A DNA stretch of 64,000 bases from NCBI GenBank assembly GCA_964017155.1, contig OZ024857.1:33404542-33468541 (forward strand), given 5' to 3'. Under the pieces are notes generated by a model, which was not told the DNA's origin, made no database searches, and worked only from the letters and a program-made list of their open reading frames with translations. The translations under genes were made by a program, and so were the position numbers. Numbering within the stretch: position 1 is the stretch's first letter; each line of letters starts with the position of its first letter. This DNA comes from Oasisia sp. SBJ-2009 (taxonomy: Eukaryota; Annelida; Polychaeta; Sabellida; Siboglinidae). Below, piece by piece: positions 48,001-57,709 of this stretch.

Positions 48001-49300
48001 GGTAAAAGCTTTCTCGTCTTTGCGAACGTCGTTTTTGCTCGGTAAACGCCTTTTCAACTTTGCGAGCTACATTTTCGCTCCGTAAATGCATTTTTGCCTT
48101 AGCGAGGGACGTCTTCGCTTGGTAAAGGCGTTTTCGCACGGTTATAGCGTTTTCGCTCAGTAAACGCATTTTCGCCTGTGCACACATTATTTTCGCTAGA
48201 TAAAAGCGTTTTCGCCTTTGCGATCGAAGCTTAAAATCGGCAGAAACGTTTTCACCTTTGCGCAAAGAGCGACGTCTTCGCTCGGAATAGCTTTATCGCC
48301 TTTGCGGCCGACGTTTTTGCTCGATAAACGGATTTTCGCCTATGTGAGCGATTGTTTCGCTCGATAAAAAACATTTTCGCTTTTCCGACGCACGGAAAGG
48401 CGGAAACGCGTTCCCCGAACGAAAACTTCGCTTGCAGACAATAATGCCTTTACCGAGCGAAAACGTGGCTCGCAAAGGCGAGCGAAGCGAAAACGTAAAC
48501 GAGAAAACGCGCTTACCGAGCTAATACGCGTTTTCCGAACGAATACGTGTTTACCGACAGAAAGCGTCGCTCGCTCAGGCGAAAACGCGTCTACCGAGCG
48601 AAAAATGCGCTAACCGAGCGAAAACGTCACCGGCAAATACGAAAACGAGTTAATCGAGCGAAAACTTCGCTCAGTAAACACATTTTCGCCTTTGCGAGTG
48701 ATGTCTTTGTTCGGTAAAAGGTTTTTCGTCTGCGAGCGTCGTATTTGCTCGGTAAACGCCTTTTTACCTTTGCGAGGGACGTCTTTGCTTGGTAAACGCG
48801 TTTTCGGTCGGTTATGGCGTTTTCGCTCGGTAATCCCATTTTCGTCTTTGCAAACGTTATTTTCGCTAGGTAAAAGCGTTTTCGCCTTTGCGACCGAAGT
48901 CTATGCTCGTCAGAAACGTTTTCGCCTTTGCGAGCGACATCTACGCTCGGGATAGAGCATTATCGCCTTTGCAAGCTCCGGGAACGCGTTTTCGCTTGGT
49001 AAACGCGATTTCGCCTTTGCAAGGAATATATTAGCTCGGTAAACGCGTTTTCGCCTTTCCCAGCGAAGTCTTCGATCTGAAAAAACGATTTTTCGCGCGA
49101 TTAGCGCATTTTTGCTACATAGACGCGTATTCGCTCGGGAAACGTTTTTTCGCCTTTCCTTTCCTCGCTTTCTCTCGACAAACACGTTTCCGCCTTTGTC
49201 AACTACGTTTTCGTTCGGATTACGCGTTTATGCATTTGCGAGAAACCTTTTATCGGTATAGGTGGTTCCGCTCGGTAGACACGTTTTCAATGGGTATTCA
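45001..49300. repeat. Satellite B, mixed orientation (segment 3)
   Basis: Alternating forward (about 45010-45340, 45645-46030, 46815-46920, 47620-47960, 48395-48665) and reversed stretches. It ends in ACACGTTTTCAATGGGTA, where satellite A resumes. No gene, tRNA or other non-repeat element is seen. Confidence 0.83.
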
Positions 49301-50309
49301 AGTGACACTCTCTTCCGCGTGTATCTACGTCTCTTCATATCAGTCTGAAACGTCCGCGTGAAACCATGTCTATTCATGTAACTCTGTCTCGTCCGCATGT
49401 ATTTACGTTTACTCTTATAAGTCAGTCTTGTCCGCGTGTAACTACGTCTATTCATATATGTCTGTCTTGCCGCTTGTGTCTCATATATATAAAACAAGTC
49501 TGTCTGGCTCACTTTGCATCTACGTCTATTCATAAAAGTGTGTCTCTTCCGCATGTATCTACGTCTCTACACATAAATCTGTGATGTCCGCATCCATTTA
49601 TAGGCCAGTCTCGTCCGCGTGTATCTACGTCTATTGATATAAGTCTGTCTCGTTCGAGTGTATCTACGTGTATTCATATTTAGTCTGTATCGGCCGCATG
49701 TATCTACGTTTATTCATTTCAAGCTGTCTCGTCCGTTTGTATCTCCATCTATGGGCGAGGTAGAGTTATATGAATAGATGGAGATACAAACGGACGAGAC
49801 ACCTCGCCCACGGGTATCTTCGCCTATTCATACCAGTCTGACTCGTATCCGTGTATCCTCGTCTATTCATAAAAATCTGTCTCGTCCGCTAGCAATTCAT
49901 ATCAGTCAATTCATATCAGTCAATGTCAATCCGCGTGTAGCTAAGTCTTTTCATAGAAGGAAGCTCGTCCCCCTGTAACTAAATCTATTCGTATACGTCT
50001 GTCTCGTCCGCCCATAGCTGTCTATTCATCAGTCTCGTCCTCATGTACCTATGTCTACATATATAACTCAGTCTCGTCTGCGTGTATCTATGTCTATTCA
50101 TTTGTGTCAGTCGGGTGCGAGTTTATTTATGTCTATTCATATAAATTAGTCTCGTCCGCGTGTATCTGTCTATTCATATCAGTGTGTCTCGTCCTCGGGT
50201 ATTTCAGTCAATTCATATAAGTCAGGCTCGTCCACTTGTGTCTCTAAGTCTATTCAAATAAGTATGTCTCTTCCGCGTGTATCTCAGTCTATTCATATAA
50301 GTCAGTACG
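49301..50309 (-). repeat. Satellite A minisatellite, inverted arm, border tract
   Basis: About 26 monomers, now in reverse complement. It starts at the same monomer where the left arm stops and carries the same private variants (GTCTTGCCGCTT at 49464-49475; GCATGTATTTACGTTTACT at 49395-49413). A 48-bp internal segment (49753-49800) is flipped. Confidence 0.9.
49726..49810. repeat. Small inversion with 27-bp inverted repeat arms
   Basis: 49726-49752 and 49774-49800 are exact reverse complements (outer end GTCTCGTCCGTTTGTATCTC). In addition TGGGCGAGGT (49752-49761) pairs with ACCTCGCCCA (49801-49810). Confidence 0.9.
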
Positions 50310-50765
50310 CTTGCTTGTCGCTATATCTCCTCGCAGACATCGTATTTCTTGGTTCTGTTCACCCATCAAGGAGACAAGCTGTTGGTTCGATCGTTCAAGT
50401 TTGACGAACAGCGCCTCGAGGTGGGACGTCTTATCGAGTAGACGCTCCACGAATGTCGGTAGCAAACGACATGACGCGCAGCACCAAATGCCTATAATGT
50501 CCTTATCTTCACCGAAACACTCCGGGTGCACCAACGCCTGACACAGAAGACATTGATCCATTTGATGGTTGACCTTGCCGTTGATTATGGAGGTCTTCAC
50601 GCAGTATTTCCAGTTGTCTGCGTGCTTATGTTTCGTAGCTTTCCGGCGAGCTTTTCTTGACTTGTCACTCACCGGGTCACAAATGACGTCTACTGGCAGC
50701 AGTACAGGTGATCCGCAACAGTTTTCACCTGAACTGTTAGCCACCGGGCAAGAGTCGTTGTCCAA
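50289..50765 (-). pseudogene. LINE ORF1 remnant, PHD and coiled coil (core 7)
   Basis: 158-codon frame. The codon aligned with the start is TTG (one-base insertion nearby, AACCGTTGGAC). Eight PHD zinc ligands remain, but the usual PHD Trp before His is Leu (CQALVH). The Lys/Asp stretch differs by one residue (GEDKD). It keeps LERSNQQLVSLMGEQNQEIR, then CLRGDIATSK, a piece of original ORF1 that the other copies have lost or replaced. The last residues are read from the minisatellite. Confidence 0.75.
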
Positions 50766-51077
50766 CGGTTGTTCAGGCGGAACCGGTAAAATTGGTTACA
50801 GCTAAGCTGATGTTATTGCTTTTAACTATTGTTCGTTTACCTGGTAGAGTTACCCGTTGGGCGATAAAAGGCCCAAACATCCAGCTAAATATTAAAATAC
50901 TTAAAATCTTTCACATCGGCTCGGCCTAATGAAAGATGTCACGTGAACGTGTATTCGTAAGGTGATCAACACGTATATGATCATAAGAGTCACTACTAAG
51001 ACCGACTAAAACTGGCAGAAATACTTAATTGAAACTAGCACTTCGTTAACACGTCTAGCACTTGCAGTGGGGTGGAG
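50310..51077 (-). repeat. Satellite A core copy 7, 3' half deleted
   Basis: Minus-strand core. It starts normally at 51077 (CTCCACC on the minus strand) but ends in ORF1 and joins a minisatellite monomer at about 50306-50310. The esterase, ORF2 tail and 3' end are missing. Confidence 0.88.
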
Positions 51078-53644
51078 CATGTATCTACATCTATTTATAT
51101 GAGTCTGTCGCGTCCGCATTTTCTACATCTATTCATAATTCAGTTTCGTCCGCGTGTATCTCAGTGTGTTCATATTAGTTTGTATCGACCGCGTGTATCT
51201 ACATCTATTCATATAATCTGCCTCGTCCGCATGTTTCTAACTCTTTTCTTATAAGTCTGACTCGTCCGCCTGTTTCTACGTCAATTCATATAAGACAGAC
51301 TCGTCCGGGAGTATCTAGATCTATTCAGATCAGCAGTCTCGTTCGCGTGTATCTAAATCTATTCATATCAGTCAGACTCGTCCGCGTTTATCCTTGTCTA
51401 TTCATATCAGACAGTTTCGTTCGCGTGTATCTAAATCTATTCATATCAGTCAGACTCGTCCGCGTTTATCTATGTCTATTCATATAAGACAGTTTCGTCC
51501 GCGTGTATCTACATATGTTCATATCAGTCTGTTTCGTCCGCGTGTATCTACGTCAATTCATATATGTCAGTCTGGTCCGCGTGTATCTAAGTCTATTCAC
51601 CAAAGTCAGTCTCGTGCGGGTTTATCTAAGTTTAATCACCAAAGTCAGTCTCGTCCGGGTTTATCTAAGTCTATTCATATAAGCCAGTCTCGTCCGCGTA
51701 TATCTAAGTCTATGCATATCAGTCAGTCTCAGTCGCGTGTATTTAAGCCTATTCCTACCAGTCAGTCTCTTCCGCGTGTATCCAAGTCTATTGATATAAC
51801 TCTCGTCTCGTCCGAGTGTATCTACGGGTCTTTGTATAAGTCTCTACCGTCCGCGTGTATCTATGTTTATTCATACATGTCCGTCTTATCCACGTGTATC
51901 TACATCTATTCATATACGTCAGTATCGTCCTCGTGTATCTACGTATATTCAAATTAATCTGTCTCGTCGTCGTGTATCTACGGTAATTCATATAAGTCAG
52001 TCTCGTCCGCGGGTACCTAAGTCTATTCATGAAAATACGCCTATCTGCGTTTTTCTAAGTCTGTTCACACAAGTCAGTCTCTTCCGCATGTATCTAAGTC
52101 TATTTATATCGGTCAGTCTCGTCCGCGTGTATCTACGTCCCTTCATATAAATATATATCACACGCCTGTATCTGCTTGTATTGACACAAATCTTGTATCG
52201 TCCGCGTTTACATGTCAATTCATTTAAGTCAGTCTCTTCCGCGTGTATCTTAATCTATTGATATCAGCGTTCTCGTCCGCGAGTATCTAAGTCTATTCAC
52301 ATAAGTCAGTCTCGTGCGCGTGTTTCTAAGTGTGTTCATATAAATCACTCTCTTCCCGTGTGTCTGAGTCCATTCATATAAGTCAGTGTCGTCCGCGTTT
52401 ATCTAAGTCTATTCACATCAGTCAGTCTCTTCTGCGTGTATCTAAGTCTCTTCTTATATCGTCCGCGTGTATCCATGTTTATTCATATAAGTCTGTCTTT
52501 TCCGCGAGTATCTACGTCTATTCATACACGTCAGTCTTGTCTGCTTGTATATATGTATATTCATATAACTCTGTCTCGTCCGCATGTATTTAAGTCTATT
52601 CATATCAGTCAGTCTACTCCGCCTTTATTTAAGTCTATTCATACATGTCAGTCGCGTCCGCGTGTATCTAAGTCTGTCTTTCCATATAAATCTGTCTCGT
52701 CCGCTTGTATCTACGTTCACTCGTATAAGTCAGTCTTGTTCGCTTGTATCTACGTCTATTCATATATGTCTGTCTTGTTCGCTTGTGTCTCGTATATATA
52801 AAATAAGTCTGTCTCGTCCACGTGCATCTACGTCTATTCATAGAAGTGTGTCTCTTCCGCATGTATCTACGTCTCTACGTATAAATCTGTGTCGTCCGCA
52901 TGTATTTACCCGGGTATGTCTATTTATAGATCAGTCTCTTCCGCGTGTATCTACGTGTATTCTTATTAGTCTGTATTGTCCGCATGTATCTACGTTTTTT
53001 CATATCAACATGTCTCTTCCGCTTGTATCTCCATCTATTCATATAACTCTACCTCGTCCGCGTGTATCTACGCCTATTCATACCAGTCTGACTCCTATAC
53101 GTGTATCCACGTCTATTCAAAAAATCTGGCTCGTCCGCTAACATCTACATGAATTCATATCGCTCAATCTCAATCCGCGTGTAACTAAGTCTATTCTTAG
53201 AAGGCAGCTCGGCCGCGTGTATCTAAGTCCTTCATCTACATCTGTCTCGTCCGCGCGTATCTCAGTCTATTCATACAAGTCAGTCTCATCCTCGTGTATC
53301 TATGTCTACATATATAACTCAGTCTCGTCTGCGTGTATCTACGTCTATTCATTTGAGTCTGTCTGGTGCGAGTGTATTGCTGTCTATTCATATAAATTAG
53401 TCTCGTCCGCGTGTATCTACGTCTATTCATATAAGTCTGTCTCGTCCGCGCGTATTTCAGTCTATTGATGTCAGACTCGTCCGCGTTTATCTACATAGAT
53501 TTATATCAGTCTGTATCGTCCGTATGTATCTACGTCTATTCATATAAGTATGTCTCTTCCGCGTATATTTCAGTCTATTAGTATAAGTCAGTCTCCTCCG
53601 CGCGTGTTTCAGACAATTTATATATTATTCATTCTCATCCGCGT
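51078..53644 (-). repeat. Satellite A minisatellite tract between cores 7 and 8
   Basis: About 66 monomers in reverse complement, in the order expected from left-arm tracts read backwards, including the CATACCCGGGTAAATAC marker (near 52908). Confidence 0.9.
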
Positions 53645-53789
53645 GTAATAATTACACACAACTTTGATTAGCAACTCAACTGAGTTGGATTGGCATATTA
53701 CAATAGGTTACAAATAACTCATCAAAATATCATACAAATACAATAGCAATAGATTTGATACCGCAAATAATACCGTCCTAATTGCCTCT

Positions 53790-54049
53790 TTACTGACATT
53801 TGTAAAAAGCCCACGGTATAAAGGAGTTACGTAATCTATTCGTTCTAGTAATGTTATACATGGAATGTCTTTTTTAGGCAGCAGAACATTTTATCTACGT
53901 GTGCCGACTTTAATTTTTTCAAAATATTTTTGACAAGTGCTGTCCCGTCCCGTCTTACATTCAACGTATCCAGGTTAACACGTCTGAGTATCTTCGCGTA
54001 ACCCAATCCAGGAAAAATACATTTTAAAGCCCTTTTTTTGTATAACTTC
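53790..54049 (-). pseudogene. LINE ORF2 C-terminus remnant (core 8)
   Basis: Same tail as in the left arm with further indels: an extra T in the run near 54032-54039 and TGTAAAAAGCCC near the end. Not translatable as one frame. Confidence 0.7.
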
Positions 54050-54816
54050 TATTTCGACGGCAATACGCTGCTCACCGTGATGGTTGGTTTCACGGTTTTC
54101 GCATTCCGCAGTAGTTGTGCGATGTTTTCTTTTATGTTTGCTACACTTACTTCACTCGTTGTTTCGTGAGTTCCTCTGTCGATGACAATTTCGTCGATTG
54201 TTTCCGTATTAGCCGCGTCATCGATCATTTGTTCGATATCGGCGAGAATGGCGCCTGATTTCAGTCGAATCTTGATGGGATTGCCACTGGACGCGTACAT
54301 CACGTAGCAGGCTGTTCCCCACAAGCAGTGTCACTGCCTGTGGTCGCCCATCGTTGGCGTCGGCGTCGCCTTCTGGACCTCTGGACCTCGTATTTCTTGG
54401 TTCTGTTCACCAGTCAAGGAGACAAGCTGTTGGTTCGATCGTTCGAGTTTGACGAACAGCGCCTCGAGGTGGGACGTCTTCTCGAGTAGACGCTCCACGA
54501 ATGTCGGTTGCATACGACATGACGCGCAGCACCAAATGCCTATAATGTCCTTATCGTCTTTACCGAAACACTCCGGGTGCACCCACGCCTGGCACAGATG
54601 ACATTGATCCATTTGATGGTTGTCCTTGCCGTTAAGTATGCAGGTCTTCACGCAGCATTTCCAGTTGTCTGCGTGCTTATCTTTCGCAGCTTTCCGGCGA
54701 GCTTTTCTTGACTTGTCACTCACCGGGTCACAAATGACGTCTACTGGCGGCAGTACAGGTGATCCGCAACAGTTTTCACCTGAACTGTTAGCCACCGGGC
54801 AAGAGTCGTTGTCCAC
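54049..54816 (-). pseudogene. LINE ORF1 remnant, PHD plus SGNH start (core 8)
   Basis: The PHD frame 54331-54816 reads MDNDSC (GTG start) through all eight ligands (CCVKTC replaces YCVKTC) and a coiled-coil-like LERSNQQLVSLTGEQNQEIR. It then continues towards KATPTPTMGDHRQ, where it stops. A one-base shift at that point opens VTLLVGNSLLRDV, which matches SGNH block I (GNS-LLRD). The esterase frame 54049-54324 continues with the GTHETTSE block and SSVLPSK. This copy therefore shows most clearly that ORF1 was PHD, coiled coil and esterase. Frameshifted. Confidence 0.82.
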
Positions 54817-55113
54817 GGTTGTTCAGGCGGAACCGGTAAAATTGGTTACAGCTAAGCTGATGTTATTGCTTTTAACTATTGTTCGTTTACCTGGTAGGCG
54901 ATAAAAGGCCCAAACAACCAGCTAAATATTAAAATACTTAAAATCTTTCACATCGGGTCGGCCTAATGAAGATGTCACGTGAACGTGTATTCGTAAGGTG
55001 ATCAACATGTATATGATCATAAGAGTCACTATTAAGACCGACTAAAACTGGCAGAAATTCTTGATTGAAACTAGCACTTCGTTAACACGTCTAGCACTTG
55101 CAGTGGGGTGGAG

Positions 55114-56240
55114 CATGTATCTACATATATTTATATGAGTCTGTCTCGTCCGCATTTTCTACATCTATTCATAATTCAGTTTCGTCCGTGTGTATCTCAG
55201 TGTGTTCATATTAGTTTGTATCGACCGCGTGTATTTACGTCTATTAATATCAATCTGTCTCATCCGCATGTATCTACATATATTCATATAATCTGCCTCG
55301 TCCGCATGTTTCTAATATTTTCTTATAAGTCTGACTCGTCCGCCTGTTTCTACGTCAATTCATATAAGTCAGACTCGTCCGGGAGTATCTAGATCTATTC
55401 AGATCAGCAGTTTCGTTCGCGTGTATCTAAATGTATTCATATCAGTCAGACTCGTCCCCGTTTATCTATGTCTATTCATATAAGACAGTTTCGTCCGCGT
55501 GTATCTACATCTATTCATATTAGTCTGTGGCGTCCTCGTGCATCTACGTTTATTCATATATGTCAGTCTGGTCCGCGTGTATATAAGTCTATCCACCAAA
55601 GTCAGTCTCGTCCGGGTTTATCTAAGTTTAATCACCAAAGTCAGTCTCGTCCGGGTTTATCTAAGTCTATTCATATAAGTCAGTCTCGTCCGCGTATATC
55701 TAAGTCTATGCATATCAGTCAGTCTCAGTCGCGTGTATTTAAGTCTATTCCTACCAGTCAGTCTCTTCCGCGTATATCCAAGTCTATTGATATAACTCTC
55801 GTCTCGTCCGAGTGTATCTACGTGTCTTTGTATAAGTCTGTACCGTCCGCGTGTATCTATGTTTATTCATACATGTCCGTCTTATCCACGTGTATCTACA
55901 TATATTCATATTAGTCTGTCTCGTCCTCGTGTATCTACGGTAATTCATATAAGTCAGTCTCGTCCGCGGGTACCTACGTCTATTCATGAAAATACGTCTT
56001 ATCTGCCTTTTTCTAAGTCTATTCATATAAGTCTGTCTCGTCCGCGCGTATTTCAGTCTATTGATGTCAGACTCGTCCGCGTTTATCTACATAGATTTAT
56101 ATCAGTCTGTATCGTCCGTATGTATCTACGTCTATTCATATAAGTATGTCTCTTCCGCGTATATTTCAGTCTATTAGTATAAATCAGTCTCCTCCGCGCG
56201 TGTTTCAGACAATTTATATATTATTCATTCTCATCCGCGT
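55114..56240 (-). repeat. Satellite A minisatellite, shortened tract
   Basis: About 29 monomers only; the stretch with the CCCGGG marker present in full tracts is missing. The unit length from core 8 to core 9 is therefore 2596 bp. Confidence 0.9.
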
Positions 56241-56385
56241 GTAATAATTACACACAACTTTGATTAGCAACTCAACTGAGTTGGATTGGCATATTATAAT
56301 AGGTTACAAATAACTCATCAAAATATCATACAAATACAATAGCAATAGATTTGATACCGCAAATAATACCGTCCTAATTGCCTCT

Positions 56386-56645
56386 TTACTGACATTTGTA
56401 TAAAGCCCACGGTATAAAGGAGTTACGTAATCTATTCGTTCTAGTAATGTTATACATGGAATGTCTTTTTTAGGCAGCAGAACATTTTATCTACGTGTGC
56501 CGACTTTAATTTTTTCAAAATATTTTTGACAAGTGCTGTCCCGTCCCGTCTTACATTCAACGTATCCAGGTTAACACGTCTGAGTATCTTCGCGTAACCC
56601 AATCCAGGAAAAATACATTTTAAAGCCCTTTTTTTGTATAACTTC
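56386..56645 (-). pseudogene. LINE ORF2 C-terminus remnant (core 9)
   Basis: As in core 8, with the TATAAAGCCC reading of the left arm. Confidence 0.7.
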
Positions 56646-57412
56646 TATTTCGACGGCAATACGCTGCTCACCGTGATGGTTGGTTTCACGGTTTTCGCAT
56701 TCCGCAGTAGTTGTGCGATGTTTTCTTTTATGTTTGCTACACTTACTTCACTCGTTGTTTCGTGAGTTCCTCTGTCGATGACAATTTCGTCGATTGTTTC
56801 CGTATTAGCCGCGTCATCGATCATTTGTTCGATATCGGCGAGAATGGCGCCTGATTTCAGTCGAATCTTGATGGGATTGCCACTGGACGCGTACATCACG
56901 TAGCAGGCTGTTCCCCACAAGCAGTGTCACTGCCTGTGGTCGCCCATCGTTGGCGTCGGCGTCGCCTTCTGGACCTCTGGACCTCGTATTTCTTGGTTCT
57001 GTTCACCAGTCAAGGAGACAAGCTGTTGGTTCGATCGTTCGAGTTTGACGAACAGCGCCTCGAGGTGGGACGTCTTCTCGAGTAGACGCTCCACGAATGT
57101 CGGTTGCATACGACATGACGCGCAGCACCAAATGCCTATAATGTCCTTATCGTCTTCACCGAAACACTCCGGGTGCACCCACGCCTGGCACAGATGACAT
57201 TGATCCATTTGATGGTTGTCCTTGCCGTTAAGTATGCAGGTCTTCACGCAGCATTTCCAGTTGTCTGCGTGCTTATCTTTCGCAGCTTTCCGGCGAGCTT
57301 TTCTTGACTTGTCACTCACCGGGTCACAAATGACGTCTACTGGCGGCAGTACAGGTGATCCGCAACAGTTTTCACCTGAACTGTTAGCCACCGGGCAAGA
57401 GTCGTTGTCCAC
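56645..57412 (-). pseudogene. LINE ORF1 remnant, PHD plus SGNH start (core 9)
   Basis: As core 8; the PHD loop keeps CFGEDDKD where core 8 has CFGKDDKD. Confidence 0.82.
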
Positions 57413-57709
57413 GGTTGTTCAGGCGGAACCGGTAAAATTGGTTACAGCTAAGCTGATGTTATTGCTTTTAACTATTGTTCGTTTACCTGGTAGGCGATAA
57501 AAGGCCCAAACAACCAGCTAAATATTAAAATACTTAAAATCTTTCACATCGGGTCGGCCTAATGAAGATGTCACGTGAACGTGTATTCGTAAGGTGATCA
57601 ACATGTATATGATCATAAGAGTCACTATTAAGACCGACTAAAACTGGCAGAAATTCTTGATTGAAACTAGCACTTCGTTAACACGTCTAGCACTTGCAGT
57701 GGGGTGGAG

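Larger units (their letters stand above)
53645..55113 (-). repeat. Satellite A core copy 8, long form
   Basis: 1469 bp. Relative to left-arm cores it keeps 169 bp within ORF1 (54260-54428) and lacks ~14 bp (the AGAGTTACCCGTTG region) in the leader. Confidence 0.92.
53431..56026 (-). repeat. 2596-bp tandem duplication, first copy
   Basis: Core 8 with flanking monomers. It repeats almost base for base at 56027-58622. Both ends lie in ATTCATATAAGTCTGTCTCG-type monomer sequence, consistent with unequal exchange between monomers. Confidence 0.9.
56241..57709 (-). repeat. Satellite A core copy 9, long form
   Basis: 1469 bp, almost the same as core 8. Confidence 0.92.
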
